Counted from the stretch's first letter, positions 8,213 through 17,273 are shown. The stretch: 64,000 nucleotides of DNA from DASSUW01 sp963849695 (GCA_963849695.1 CAWKIT010000026.1:62001-126000); one strand, 5' to 3'. The notes: generated by a model not told the origin, from the sequence alone. Translations and numbers: made by a program.

Positions 8213-9613
8213 CTAGTCCGCGGCCGGGAGCACGACGGAGAACATCGCGCCCCCGCCGGAGGCGTTCGCGGCCGAGACGCGCCCGCCGTGCGCGTCGACG
8301 ATCGCGGCGACGATCGCCAGCCCGAGTCCCGCCCCGGCGCGGCCGCGCTCGCGGCCTCCCTCGGCGCGCCAGAAGCGCTCGAACAGCTCGGCCGGGTCGC
8401 CGGTGGGCAGGCCGGGGCCGTGGTCGCGGACGTCGAGGCGCACGGCACCGTCCGCGACCACGCGCACGTCGATCGGCGTTCCCGCCGGCGTGTGCACCAC
8501 CGCGTTGCGAAGCAGATTGCCCAGCACCTGGCGCAGCTGGTGCGCGTCGCCGAGCACGGTCGCGCCCGGCTCGGCTTCGAGGCCGATCGCGCGCTCGGGC
8601 GCGACCGCCGCGGCATCGCCGACCGCATCGGCCGCCAAGGCCGCCAGGTCGACCTCGGTGTGCGGGGCCTCCGCGATCTCGTCGAGCCGTGCCAGCGTCA
8701 GCAGGTCCTCGACCAGCACGCCCATCCGCGCCGCCTCGTCCTCGATCCGCCGCATCGCCTTCGCCACCTCCTCGGGCGAGCTGGCGGCGCCCATCCGGAA
8801 CAGCTCGGCATAGCCGCGGATCGACGCCAGCGGGGTGCGCAGCTCGTGCGACGCGTCAGCCAGGAACCGGCGCAGCCGGTCCTCGCTCGCCCGCCGCCGG
8901 TCGAAGGCGTCCTCGAGCCGGTCGAGCATCGCGTTGAACGCGATCCCGAGCCGGCCGACCTCGCTCCGCGGGTCGGTCGTCTCGACGCGGTGCGAGAGGT
9001 CGCCGCCCGCGATCGCGCCCGCGGTGTGGCCGATCCGGTCCAGCGGCAGCAGGCCCACGCGCACCACCGCCCAGGCCACCAGCCCGAGCAGGACCAGGGT
9101 GCCGACGATCACGAGCGACATGAGCAGCAGCAGCCGGTTGAGCGCGGCGTCGACGTCGGTGAGCGGCGCGGCGACGACGATCATGCCGTCGCCGAACGGG
9201 TCGGCCTCGGCGTAGACGCGGTAGCGCTCCTCGTCGCCGTTCTCGCCGTCGACCGTGAACGGCTCACCGAGCGGGACGTCCGCCGGCAGCGCGGGATCGG
9301 CGGTGACGTCCTGCCCGTAGGTGAACACGTGCGCTGCGTCGACGTCCCCCGACTCCTCGCGGTGCTCGGCGTAGGTGCCGGGCGGCAGCCCGCTTCCGGG
9401 CGGCGGGCCGCCGTCGCCGCGCGGCGGCCCTCCCCGCTCGCCCCCGAGCCCGAGCGCCTGGGCGGCGGCAGGCGGCGCAGCCCGGATCTGGTCGTCGAGC
9501 CGGTCGAGCAGGAACGCGCGCTGGCCGACGTACGTGATGCCCCCGAGCAGCAGCAGGCCGGCCGCGGTGAGCGCGAGCACGGCGGCCAGCAGGCGAGCGC
9601 GGAGCGAGTGCAT
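8213..9613 (-). CDS. Two-component sensor histidine kinase
   Basis: 466 residues from ATG 9613, chosen because it lies five bases after the response-regulator stop and directly precedes a signal-anchor helix. Layout: helix at about 7-29, a Pro/Gly-rich extracytoplasmic loop of about 125 residues, second helix (about 160-184), HAMP (185-240), dimerisation domain with FLADASHELRTPL (H256 is the phosphorylation site), and a HATPase domain with N box NLLRNAVVH, DHGPGLP and GAGLGLAI. It should phosphorylate the regulator encoded just upstream. The extracytoplasmic loop is Gly/Pro-rich and gives no clue to the signal. Third gene of the dioxygenase-regulator-kinase operon. Confidence 0.92.
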   Translation of the reverse strand: MHSLRARLLAAVLALTAAGLLLLGGITYVGQRAFLLDRLDDQIRAAPPAAAQALGLGGERGGPPRGDGGPPPGSGLPPGTYAEHREESGDVDAAHVFTYGQDVTADPALPADVPLGEPFTVDGENGDEERYRVYAEADPFGDGMIVVAAPLTDVDAALNRLLLLMSLVIVGTLVLLGLVAWAVVRVGLLPLDRIGHTAGAIAGGDLSHRVETTDPRSEVGRLGIAFNAMLDRLEDAFDRRRASEDRLRRFLADASHELRTPLASIRGYAELFRMGAASSPEEVAKAMRRIEDEAARMGVLVEDLLTLARLDEIAEAPHTEVDLAALAADAVGDAAAVAPERAIGLEAEPGATVLGDAHQLRQVLGNLLRNAVVHTPAGTPIDVRVVADGAVRLDVRDHGPGLPTGDPAELFERFWRAEGGRERGRAGAGLGLAIVAAIVDAHGGRVSAANASGGGAMFSVVLPAAD

Positions 9614-9618
9614 CGAGG

Positions 9619-10314
9619 CTAGGTCCGTCGCTGGCGCAGCGCGTAGCCGACGCCGCGAATCGTGTGGATCAGCGGGGGCCCGTGGGCGTCGAGCTTCTTG
9701 CGCAGATAGCTCACGTACGTCTCCAGCACGCGGGCGTCGCCGCCGAAGTCGTAGTCCCACACGTGCTCGAGCAGCTGGGTGCGGGTGAGCACGCGGCGCG
9801 GGTTGAGCAGCAGGTAGCGCAGCAGGCGGTACTCGGTGGCGGTCAGGTCGACGTGCACGCCGGCGCGAACGACCTCGCGGGTGTCCTCGTCGAGCTCGAT
9901 GTCCTCGAACGTGAGCCGGCTCGACTCCGGCTCGGCCAGTCCCGCGCGCCGCAGGATCGACCGGATCCGCGCCACCAGCTCCTCGAGGCTGAACGGCTTG
10001 GTCACGTAGTCGTCGCCGCCGAGCGTGAGGCCGCGGATCTTGTCGTCGGTGGCGTCGCGCGCGGTGAGGAAGATGATCGGGACGCGGCTGCGCCCGGCGC
10101 CGAGCCGGCGGGCGACGTCGAAGCCCTCCATGTCGGGCAGCATCACGTCGAGCAGGATCAGATCGGGCCGGAACCCCGACACGGCGGCCAGCGCCTCGGC
10201 GCCGGTGGCGGCGGACGCGACGTCGAAGCCCTGGAAGCGCAGCGCCATCGTGACGACGTCGACGATGTTCGGCTCGTCGTCGACGACGAGCACGCGGGAC
10301 TCACGCTTCGACAT
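9619..10314 (-). CDS. OmpR/PhoB-family response regulator
   Basis: 231 residues. The receiver domain (1-120) has the acidic pair D12/D13, phospho-acceptor D56 (LILLDVMLP), T84 and K106 (YVTKPF). The C-terminal winged helix (about 130-228) has LTATEYRLLRYLLLNPRRVLTR, the recognition-helix region DARVLETYVSYLRKKLD and the wing IRGVGYALR. Its ATG overlaps the dioxygenase gene by 14 bases and the kinase follows five bases later, so all three are co-transcribed. The 11-bp repeats upstream of the operon and between the GT39 and GT2 genes are plausible binding sites. Confidence 0.93.
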   Translation of the reverse strand: MSKRESRVLVVDDEPNIVDVVTMALRFQGFDVASAATGAEALAAVSGFRPDLILLDVMLPDMEGFDVARRLGAGRSRVPIIFLTARDATDDKIRGLTLGGDDYVTKPFSLEELVARIRSILRRAGLAEPESSRLTFEDIELDEDTREVVRAGVHVDLTATEYRLLRYLLLNPRRVLTRTQLLEHVWDYDFGGDARVLETYVSYLRKKLDAHGPPLIHTIRGVGYALRQRRT

Positions 10315-10972
10315 CGAACGAGATCGTCCCCACGTAGCCGTCCCCGTCCTGCGAGAGGTCCATGACCAGTGCCGGATCGAAGATGCCGTCGCCGTCGTTG
10401 CGCGGCTCGCGCTCGCCGCGGGCGTCGTACGGCGCCTGCGCGAACACCCGGTCGGTCACCGCGTCGTCGAAGTACAGCTGCGTGGTCAGGACCGTCGAGG
10501 CATCGAGGTGGACCTTGGCGTGGATGTGCACGGTCCGGCCCTGATACCAGCCCGGATAGATGGTGGTGAACTCGGCGATGCCGTCGCGGTTCGTCACCTG
10601 CACGCCGCGCAGGAACGGATCCGCTTCCTCCGAGTACGCGCCGCCCGCGTCGCAATGCCAGATGTCGACGACGGCGTCGGCGATCGGCTCGCACGACGCG
10701 TCGCGGACGCGCAGGGCGAGCTTGAGCGGGACTCCGTCGTGGCCGTCGCGGATGTCGGTGCGCACCTTGTCGGCGTCGAAGTAGAACGGGCCCTCGGTCA
10801 TCTCCGGCGTGAGCGTGCAGTTCGACTCCTCGCCGAACCGGTCCGCGGTCTGCGGTGTACTCGTCGCACGAGGGGCGGCCGGCCCGTCGTCGCCGCAGGC
10901 TGCGAGCAGCGCTCCGAGGCTGAGAGTTCCGAAGCCGCCCAGCGCCTGGCGGCGGTTGATCCTTCGTGTCAT
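10301..10972 (-). CDS. Intradiol ring-cleavage dioxygenase-like lipoprotein (Tat/lipobox)
   Basis: 223 residues from ATG 10972 (a GTG at 10990 would add six residues). The N-terminus has a twin-arginine-like RRINRRQALGG segment and a lipobox (LGALLAACG), so the mature protein is probably lipid-anchored outside the cell. The core matches the protocatechuate 3,4-dioxygenase-like beta-sandwich: TEGPFYFD, VVDIWHCDAGGAYS, FTTIYPGWYQGRTVHIHAKV with the Tyr and His iron ligands. Classic members cleave catechols; extracytoplasmic relatives are common in soil actinobacteria but their substrates are mostly unknown. Being first in a two-component operon, it may be a target or a sensor accessory rather than part of a catabolic pathway. 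Confidence 0.8.
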   Translation of the reverse strand: MTRRINRRQALGGFGTLSLGALLAACGDDGPAAPRATSTPQTADRFGEESNCTLTPEMTEGPFYFDADKVRTDIRDGHDGVPLKLALRVRDASCEPIADAVVDIWHCDAGGAYSEEADPFLRGVQVTNRDGIAEFTTIYPGWYQGRTVHIHAKVHLDASTVLTTQLYFDDAVTDRVFAQAPYDARGEREPRNDGDGIFDPALVMDLSQDGDGYVGTISFDVEA

Positions 10973-10994
10973 GGCATCCAGTGTCGTCACCCCG

Positions 10995-11023
10995 CCTTAG
11001 AGATTCCTGGGAGGCTCCTGAGA
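10995..11023 (-). promoter_or_regulatory. Three 11-bp-spaced repeats TCTCAGG / TCCCAGG / TCTAAGG upstream of the regulator operon
   Basis: Read on the minus strand, TCTCAGG (11023-11017), TCCCAGG (11012-11006) and the weaker TCTAAGG (11001-10995) are each 11 bp apart and point toward the dioxygenase-regulator-kinase operon. The 34-bp gap is shared with the divergent YceI gene. This fits autoregulation by the OmpR-family protein of the operon. Confidence 0.6.
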
Positions 11024-11024
11024 A

Positions 11025-11690
11025 ATGTCGCGCATCCGCCGCCTCGTCGTCCTCGGCGCGGTCCTGGTCGTCGTCCTGATCGGAGGCGCCTTCGCGGCGT
11101 TCGCGCTCCGCGGCGGCGACGCCCCGCCCCCGCCGACGCTCTCCGAGGACGAGGCTGCGGCGACCGCCACGCCGGCCGAAGCGACCACCGACTACGAGGT
11201 CGCCGCGCGCGACGACCGGTTCGTCGGCTACCGCGTGCGCGAGGAGTTCATCGGGATCGGCGTCAAGGACGCGGTCGGCCGCACCCCCGACGTCAGAGGC
11301 ACCGCCACGGTCGACTCGGACGCGATCACGGCGGCCGAGCTCGAGGCCGACCTGACCACGCTTACGTCCGACGACGGGCGGCGCGACAACGCGCTGCGCG
11401 ACCGCGGGCTCGAGAGCGCGCAGTTCCCGGACGCGCGGTTCGTGCTCACCGAGCCGGTCGAGCTCGCGCGCCCGCGGACCGCCTCACGCGGCCGCCTCAC
11501 CCTTCACGGCGAGACGAGGCCGATCGGTGTCCGCCTGAGCTCGCAGCGCGTCGGCGAGGAGATCGAGCTCGTCGGCTCGGCGCCGATCGAGTTCGCGCGG
11601 TTCGGGATCGAGCCGCCGAGCGTCGTCGGCTTCGTCACCGTCGAGGACGAGGGCACGCTCGAGTTCAAGCTACGGCTGGCGCCGCGGTAG
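11025..11690 (+). CDS. YceI-family secreted protein
   Basis: 221 residues with one N-terminal membrane or signal helix (VVLGAVLVVVLIGGAFAAFAL), a short Thr/Ala/Pro linker, then a YceI-like lipocalin fold: FVGYRVREEF, RTPDVRGTATVD, LTSDDGRRDNALRDRGLESAQFPDARFVL, and FGIEPPSVVGFVTVEDEGTLEFKLRL. YceI proteins bind isoprenoid-type lipids in a beta-barrel; here the protein is probably anchored facing outside. A GGGAGG precedes the start. It shares the regulator-repeat promoter with the divergent dioxygenase operon and overlaps the converging serine hydrolase gene by 21 bases. Confidence 0.85.
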   Translation: MSRIRRLVVLGAVLVVVLIGGAFAAFALRGGDAPPPPTLSEDEAAATATPAEATTDYEVAARDDRFVGYRVREEFIGIGVKDAVGRTPDVRGTATVDSDAITAAELEADLTTLTSDDGRRDNALRDRGLESAQFPDARFVLTEPVELARPRTASRGRLTLHGETRPIGVRLSSQRVGEEIELVGSAPIEFARFGIEPPSVVGFVTVEDEGTLEFKLRLAPR

Positions 11691-12500
11691 GGGCGCGAGC
11701 AGGCGGGCGGCGATGCCGGCCTGCGTCTCGCGCCCGTAGCCGTGGTCTGCGCTGCGGGTCAGCACCGCGAGCGCGACCCGCTTGCCCTCGCGCTCGAGCA
11801 GCGCCACCTGGTGGAAGATGCCGATCCGCCAGCCGCCCTTGAACATGACGTGGAAGCCGCGCCTCGCTGCGACCGGCGCGATCCCCCACCGCTGCGAGGG
11901 GGCGATCGATGCCAGCAGGCGGCGGAAGTAGCCGCGGTGGCGGCGCGGTGTCAGCCGGTCGATGCGCATGAACAGGCGCGCCTGGTCGTGCGCGGTGAGC
12001 TGCGCGTCGGCCCAGTTGAAGGAGACGTCGAAGTTCGTCATGCGAGCCGCGCGGGCGATCCCGTACAGCGCGCCTGCGCCGACGCTCGCGTAGACGGCGG
12101 TCGCTGCGTCGTTGTCGGAGACGACGATCATCGGCCGCAGGAGCGCGCGCTCGCCGGCCGTGAGCGGGCGGTCGCGCGCCGCGCGCAGCACCGCGAGCGC
12201 GAGCATCGCCTTGACGACGCTGGCCGAGTAGTAGCGGCGGTGGATCGCGACGCCGCGGATCGGGCGGCCCTCGCGCGCGACCGCGAACGCGACGGTCCCG
12301 GCCCGGCGCCGCGCCCAGCGCTGCGCGACCTCGATCCCGCCGACCTCGACCAGCAGCGGCTTCTCGAGCGGCGTCGCGGCCGCCGCGTCTATCGGCCGTG
12401 CCTCGGCCGTCTCGGCGAGGGCGGCCGCGACCAGCGTCACGGCGATGGCGGCGAGCAGGGCACGTACGGTCACGCGCGGAAGCGAAGCAGCCCGCGGCAC
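11670..12500 (-). CDS. Secreted serine hydrolase of the class A beta-lactamase fold
   Basis: 276 residues from GTG 12500; a second GTG nine codons in (12473) is equally possible and leaves a cleaner signal peptide. The mature part has the three active-site motifs of penicillin-recognising enzymes: SVVK (S94, K97), SDN (128-130) and KGG (221-223) in place of KTG. The Glu-containing omega loop typical of true class A beta-lactamases is not obvious, so a DD-peptidase-like or other hydrolase role is as likely as antibiotic hydrolysis. One base separates it from the xylulokinase stop upstream, so it may be co-transcribed with that gene. Confidence 0.72.
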   Translation of the reverse strand: MPRAASLPRVTVRALLAAIAVTLVAAALAETAEARPIDAAAATPLEKPLLVEVGGIEVAQRWARRRAGTVAFAVAREGRPIRGVAIHRRYYSASVVKAMLALAVLRAARDRPLTAGERALLRPMIVVSDNDAATAVYASVGAGALYGIARAARMTNFDVSFNWADAQLTAHDQARLFMRIDRLTPRRHRGYFRRLLASIAPSQRWGIAPVAARRGFHVMFKGGWRIGIFHQVALLEREGKRVALAVLTRSADHGYGRETQAGIAARLLAPLPRRQP

Positions 12501-12501
12501 G

Positions 12502-13998
12502 TTACGCGAGCCCCGGGCGCGATTGTGCGAGCTCGTGCATCTGCTCGCGCAAGGCGCCGTACAGCGACGCGTAGACAGCGTGCAGCTCGTCGTAGCGGCG
12601 CGCGCGCTCGCCGTCCGGCTCGGTCACCTCGTCGCGCAGCCGCACCCGCGCGCTCGCCTCGGCGACGTCGGCGAACACGCCGGCGGCCACGCCGCCGAGC
12701 AGCGCCGCCCCGTAGGCCGGGCCCTCGTCGACCTCGGTGCGGCGGATCGCGCGCCCGTAGACGTCGGCCTGCAGGCTCAGCCACAGCGGCGAGCGGGCGC
12801 CGCCCCCGACCGCGCGCAGATCGTCGTCGGGAGTGCCGAGGCCGCGCATGATCTCGAGCCCGTCGCGCATCGAGAACGCCACGCCCTCCATGACCGCGCG
12901 CGTCATGTGCGCCCGCCCGTGGCGGACGGTGAGGCCCACGAACGCGCCGCGCGCATGCGGGTCGAGGTGCGGAGTGCGCTCGCCCGTCAGGTACGGCAGG
13001 AACAGCAGGCCCTCGGCGCCGGGCTCGACCGCCCCCGCCTCCTCCACCAGCTCGTCGAAGCTCGCTCCGCCGCCGAGCCGCTCGCGCCACCACGACAGCG
13101 AGCCGCCGGCCGACAGCGTCACCGCCATCAGGTGGAACGCGCCCGGCACGGCGTGGCAGAACGCGTGCACGCGGCCCGAGGCGTCGGGCGTGAACTCGTC
13201 GCGGTGCGCGAAGAGCACGCCGCTGGTGCCGATCGAGGTCGAGACCGACCCCTCCTTCACCACGCCGACGCCGACCGCGGCGGCCGCGTTGTCGCCGCCC
13301 CCCGCGGCGACCGGCAGCCCGCGCGGCAACCCCAGCTCGTCGGCGACGTCGTCGCGCACGGTCCCCGTCGGCTCCGGGCCCTCGTACACGCGCGGGAGCC
13401 ATGACCGCGGGATCTCGAGCGCGGCGAGGATCTCGTCCGACCAGTCGCGCGCCCGCACGTCGAGCAGCAGCGTCCCGGCCGCGTCCGACGCGTCGGTGGC
13501 CCGCTCCCCCGTCAGCTCGAACCGCACGTAGTCCTTCGGCAGCAGCACGCTCGCCACACGCGCGTACGCGTCCGGCTCGTTGCGCGCCAGCCACAGGAGC
13601 TTCGGCGCCTGGAACCCGGTCAGCGCCGGGTTGCCGGCCAGCTCGAGCAGCCGCTGCTCTCCCACGCGCGCGGTGATCTCGTCGCACTCGGCCGCCGTCC
13701 GCTGGTCGTTCCACAGCAGCGCGGGCCGGATCACCGAACCGGCGGAATCGAGGAACACCGAGCCATGCATCTGCCCGGTGACGCCGAGCCCGACGATCTC
13801 GCCGCCGGCCGCCGCCACCTCGGCCAGCACGCCCTTGCAGGCCTGCCACCACTCCCCCGGTTGCTGCTCGGTCCAGCCCGGCCGCGGGGTCAGCAGCTCG
13901 TGCGGCCGCGTCGCCTCGGCCACGAGCTCGCCCTCGGTCGTGACCGCCAGCGCGCGCGTCCCGCTCGTCCCGACATCGACGCCGACGAGGACCGCCAC
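12502..13998 (-). CDS. xylB: Xylulokinase-like FGGY carbohydrate kinase
   Basis: 498 residues from GTG 13998, chosen because the protein then starts VAVLVGVDVGTSGTRA, the phosphate-binding loop of the FGGY family, and because TAGGAT lies eight bases upstream. Motifs include GQMHGSVF, LLWNDQRT, AAGGGDNAAAAVG with the catalytic Asp, SIGTSGVLF, LTGERTPH and GGGARSPLW. It phosphorylates xylulose or a similar ketose with ATP. Only 15 bp separate it from the divergent esterase start. Its neighbours suggest pentose or sugar-acid use. FGGY kinases vary in sugar choice, so D-xylulose is likely but not certain. Confidence 0.85.
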   Translation of the reverse strand: MAVLVGVDVGTSGTRALAVTTEGELVAEATRPHELLTPRPGWTEQQPGEWWQACKGVLAEVAAAGGEIVGLGVTGQMHGSVFLDSAGSVIRPALLWNDQRTAAECDEITARVGEQRLLELAGNPALTGFQAPKLLWLARNEPDAYARVASVLLPKDYVRFELTGERATDASDAAGTLLLDVRARDWSDEILAALEIPRSWLPRVYEGPEPTGTVRDDVADELGLPRGLPVAAGGGDNAAAAVGVGVVKEGSVSTSIGTSGVLFAHRDEFTPDASGRVHAFCHAVPGAFHLMAVTLSAGGSLSWWRERLGGGASFDELVEEAGAVEPGAEGLLFLPYLTGERTPHLDPHARGAFVGLTVRHGRAHMTRAVMEGVAFSMRDGLEIMRGLGTPDDDLRAVGGGARSPLWLSLQADVYGRAIRRTEVDEGPAYGAALLGGVAAGVFADVAEASARVRLRDEVTEPDGERARRYDELHAVYASLYGALREQMHELAQSRPGLA

Positions 13999-14013
13999 GG
14001 CGCGGCATCCTAT
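13999..14013. promoter_or_regulatory. 15-bp divergent start-to-start gap with -10-like boxes
   Basis: Minus-strand TAGGAT (14012-14007) lies eight bases before the xylulokinase GTG. The opposite ATG begins at 14014, so promoters and probably any operator for each gene must overlap the coding start of the other. This implies leaderless transcripts in at least one direction. Confidence 0.4.
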
Positions 14014-14661
14014 ATGGGCGTGAGCCAACTTTTCCATCGCGAGCGCCCGGCGGCCGGGGAGCCCGCCGGGCTGCTCGTCCTCCACCACGGCCGCGGCACG
14101 AGCGAGCAGGACCTGCTCCCGCTCGCCGACGTGCTCGATCCCGAGCGCCGGCTGCACGTGGTGGCACCGCGCGGGCCGCTGCAGCTGCCGGGCTGGTCCG
14201 GATACCACTGGTACGTCGTGCCGCGGGTGGGCTTTCCCGATCCCGGCACGTTCCACGCCGCCTACGACGGCCTCGCCGCCTTCCACGACGGGCTGTGGGA
14301 GCGCACCGGCATCGGCCCGGAGCGCACCGTGCTGGGCGGGTTCTCGATGGGCTCGGTGATGAGCTACTCGCTCGGGCTCGGGCCCGGCCGTCCGGCGCCT
14401 GCGGGCATCATGGCGCTGGCCGGGTTCATCCCCACGGTCGACGGCTGGGAGCCCGACCTCGAGAAGCGCCCGCGCGTGCTCATCGCCCACGGCCGCCAGG
14501 ACCCGATCATGGAGATCGCCTTCGCACGCCGCGCGCGCGACCTGCTCGAGGCCGGCGGGCTGCCGGTCGAGTACCACGAGTCCGACGCCGCGCACTACAT
14601 CGAGCCCGCCCACGTGCCCGCGATGGTCGACTGGGTGCGCGAGACGCTGCCACCCGAATAG
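14014..14661 (+). CDS. Alpha/beta hydrolase (phospholipase/carboxylesterase family)
   Basis: 215 residues. Beta-strand and loop signatures LVLHHGRGTSEQDLLPLA, HVVAPRGPLQLPG and the nucleophile elbow GGFSMGSVMS identify the carboxylesterase/lysophospholipase family; the Asp of GRQDPIM and the His of SDAAHYIEP complete the triad. No signal peptide, so cytoplasmic. Family members hydrolyse short acyl or lactone esters. Located between kinase and sugar-acid dehydratase genes, it may open a sugar lactone or remove acyl groups, but that is inference. The dehydratase starts 12 bases downstream. Confidence 0.82.
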   Translation: MGVSQLFHRERPAAGEPAGLLVLHHGRGTSEQDLLPLADVLDPERRLHVVAPRGPLQLPGWSGYHWYVVPRVGFPDPGTFHAAYDGLAAFHDGLWERTGIGPERTVLGGFSMGSVMSYSLGLGPGRPAPAGIMALAGFIPTVDGWEPDLEKRPRVLIAHGRQDPIMEIAFARRARDLLEAGGLPVEYHESDAAHYIEPAHVPAMVDWVRETLPPE

Positions 14662-14672
14662 GGTTCCGCGGC

Positions 14673-16341
14673 GTGCGAGACGCCCGCCGCCACGCCCGCG
14701 AGTCGCTGCCGTCCGACCCCTCCCGCGCCGGGGCGCGCTCTCACTTCCGCGCGATGGGGATCGACCCGGCGCGGCTGACCGGGCCGATCGTCGGCATCGG
14801 CTCGACCTGGACCGGCACCATGCCGTGCAACCTCACGCATCGCGAGCTGGCGGCGGCGGTGGCCACAGGGGTCGAGCAGGCGGGCGGCGTCCCGCTCGAG
14901 TTCAACACGATCGCGGTCTCCGACAACCAGACGCAGGGGACGCCGGGCATGCGCGCCTCGCTGGTGTCGCGCGAGCTGATCGCCGACTCGATCGAGCTGA
15001 TGGACATCGCTCACGACTTCGACGCGCTGGTCTGCATCGTCGGCTGCGACAAGACGGTGCCGGCGGCGCTGATGGCGCTCGCTCGCGTCGACAAGCCGGC
15101 CGTGGTGATCTACAGCGGCCCGATGCGCGCCGGGGCCAACCGCGCCACGATCCTCGAGGTGTGGGAGGCGGTCGGCGCCTTCCAGCGCGGACGGATCAGC
15201 CGCGACGAGCTGGACGAGCTCGAGCGCGTCGCCTGCCCCGGGCCGGGGACGTGCGCCGGCCAGTTCACCGCCAACACGATGGGGCTGGCGGTCGAGTTCC
15301 TCGGGATCGCACCGCTCGGCCACACGATGGCACCCGCCGACGACCTCGACGCGCGCCGCGCCGTCGCGGCCGAGCACGGCGCGCTGGCGGTGCGTCTGGG
15401 CGAGGCCGGCGGGCCGACCGCGCGCGGCTTCCTCGACCACCGTGCACTCGCCAACGCGATGGCGGGGATCGCCGCCACCGGCGGCTCCACCAACGGCCTG
15501 CTGCACCTGCTGGCGATCGCGCGCGAGAGCGGCGTCGAGCTCGACCTCGACGAGCTGATCGCGATCAGCGCCCGCACGCCGGTGATCGGCGACCTCAGCC
15601 CGGCCGGCCGCCACGTGGCGACCGAGCTGCACGCCGTCGGCGGCGCCCCCGCCGTGATCGCCGAGCTGATCCGCGCCGGGCTGATCGACGGCGCCGCGCC
15701 GACCGTCGGCGGCGGCACGCTGGCCGAGGCGACCGCGGGCGCGCCCGCGCCCGACGGCGCGGTCGTCCGGACCGCCGGCAGCCCGTACAAGCCGCCGGGC
15801 GGGCTGGTCGCGCTGCGCGGCAACCTCGCCCCCGAGGGCGCCGTGGTCAAGGTCGCCGGCACCGAGCGCCGCCGCCACGACGGCCCGGCGCGTGTCTTCG
15901 AGTCCGAGGAGGCGTGCATCGCGGCGGTCGCCGGCGGTGCGATCGCGGACGGCGACGTGCTGTTGATCCGCAACGAGGGCCCGGCCGGCGGCCCGGGGAT
16001 GCGCGAGATGCTGAGCGTGACCGCCGCGGTGGTCGGGCGCCGGGCTCGGCGAGTCGGTCACGCTCGTCACCGACGGCCGCTTCTCGGGCGCCACTCGCGG
16101 GCTGATGGTCGGCCACGTGAGCCCGGAGTCGGTCCGCGGCGGCGCGATCGCCGCCGTCCGCGAGGGGGAGCGGGTGATCGTCGACCTCGACCGGCGCGTG
16201 CTGCACGTGGACATCGGCGACGGCGAGCTCGCCCGCCGCCTGGCGGCCTACGAACCGCCCCCGCCGGCCTTCACGCGCGGGGTGCTCGGCCGCTACTGCT
16301 CGCTGGTGGGCTCGGCCTCGGAAGGAGCCACTCTGCCATGA
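14673..16341 (+). pseudogene. IlvD/Edd-family dehydratase (one-base frameshift near 16036)
   Basis: About 555 residues from GTG 14673. Family hallmarks: the Fe-S cysteines in MPCN, VGCDK and GTCAGQ, DNQTQGTPGMRASLVSRELIADSIE, ATGGSTNGLLHLLAIA, and after the break GLGESVTLVTDGRFSGATRGLMVGHVSPE. The frame is lost because GTCGGCGCC reads GTCGGGCGCC around 16035-16037; removing one G restores the protein to the stop at 16341. Such enzymes dehydrate dihydroxy acids in branched-chain amino acid synthesis, or sugar acids in Entner-Doudoroff-like routes. The flanking sugar genes favour a sugar acid, but VCIVGCDKTVPAAL alone cannot decide. It overlaps the next start as ATGA. Confidence 0.82.
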
Positions 16342-17273
16342 GCCGTTATCTCGTCACCGGCGCCTTCGGCGCGATCGGGGTGTGGACGCTCCGCTCCCTG
16401 CTGGACCGCGGACACGAGGTCGTCACCTTCGACCTCGCCGAGCAGGCGCCGCGGATGGCGATCGCGCTCACCCCGGAGGAGATCGAGCGCCTGGTGCGCG
16501 TGCGCGCCGACATCACCGACCTCAACGTGGTCGAGCGCGCGCTCGACGAGCACGGGGTGACCCACGTGATCCACCTCGCCGCGCTCCAGGTCCCGTTCGT
16601 GCGCGCCGACCCGCCGCTGGGCGCGCGCGTCGACGTGGTCGGCACCGTCAACGTGTTCGAGGCCGTGCGCCGCCGCCGCGGTCGGATCGCGCCGCTCGTT
16701 TACGCCTCGTCGATCGCCGCGCTCGGCGACGACGAGCACCCGAGCACGCTCTACGGCATCTTCAAGCGCGCCAACGAGGGCACGGGCGTCCGCTACTTCG
16801 AGGACTACGGCGTCTCGTCGATCGGCATCCGCCCGCACACCGTCTACGGCCCGGCTCGCGACCAGGGCCTGACGTCCGCCCCGACCACGGCGATGATCGC
16901 CGCCGCCGCGGGCGTCCGGTACCACATCCCCTTCGGCGGCAGCGTCCAGATGCAGTACACCGCCGACGTCGCCGAGGCGTTCGTGCGCGCCACCGAGCTC
17001 GACGGCTACGAGGGCGCGTCGGTGCACAACCTCGACGGCCCGGTGGTCTCGATGCCGGACCTGCTCGGGATGCTCGGCTCGGACCTCATCACCTGCGCCG
17101 AGGACCCGCTGCCGTTCCCGCCCGGCGTCGACGGGTCGTCGTTCGTGGAGCTGATCGGCGGCTCGGTCATCCGCCCGATCGACGAGGGCGTGGCCGAGTC
17201 GCTCGAGCGGTTCCGGGAGCTGCTGGCCGACGGGCGCGTCAAAGCGCCCACGGGACACCGCGACGGAGGGTGA
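16338..17273 (+). CDS. NAD-dependent epimerase/dehydratase (extended SDR)
   Basis: 311 residues. N-terminal Rossmann motif TGAFGAIG (GxxGxxG), D63-like acidic residue in ADITD, HLAALQVPFVRADPP, catalytic-type YGIFKRANE (YxxxK) and the extended-SDR RPHTVYGPARDQGLTS. It uses NAD(P) to oxidise or epimerise a sugar-like substrate. It is coupled to the dehydratase by a four-base overlap, so the two probably act in one route, for example oxidising an aldose or uronate ahead of dehydration. Substrate is not deducible. Its 3' end overlaps the converging MBL gene by 35 bases. Confidence 0.82.
   Translation: MSRYLVTGAFGAIGVWTLRSLLDRGHEVVTFDLAEQAPRMAIALTPEEIERLVRVRADITDLNVVERALDEHGVTHVIHLAALQVPFVRADPPLGARVDVVGTVNVFEAVRRRRGRIAPLVYASSIAALGDDEHPSTLYGIFKRANEGTGVRYFEDYGVSSIGIRPHTVYGPARDQGLTSAPTTAMIAAAAGVRYHIPFGGSVQMQYTADVAEAFVRATELDGYEGASVHNLDGPVVSMPDLLGMLGSDLITCAEDPLPFPPGVDGSSFVELIGGSVIRPIDEGVAESLERFRELLADGRVKAPTGHRDGG

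Noticed and set aside
8033..9622. Plus-strand open frame opposite the histidine kinase
   Set aside because: Antisense shadow; no domain signatures, while the minus strand encodes a complete sensor kinase.
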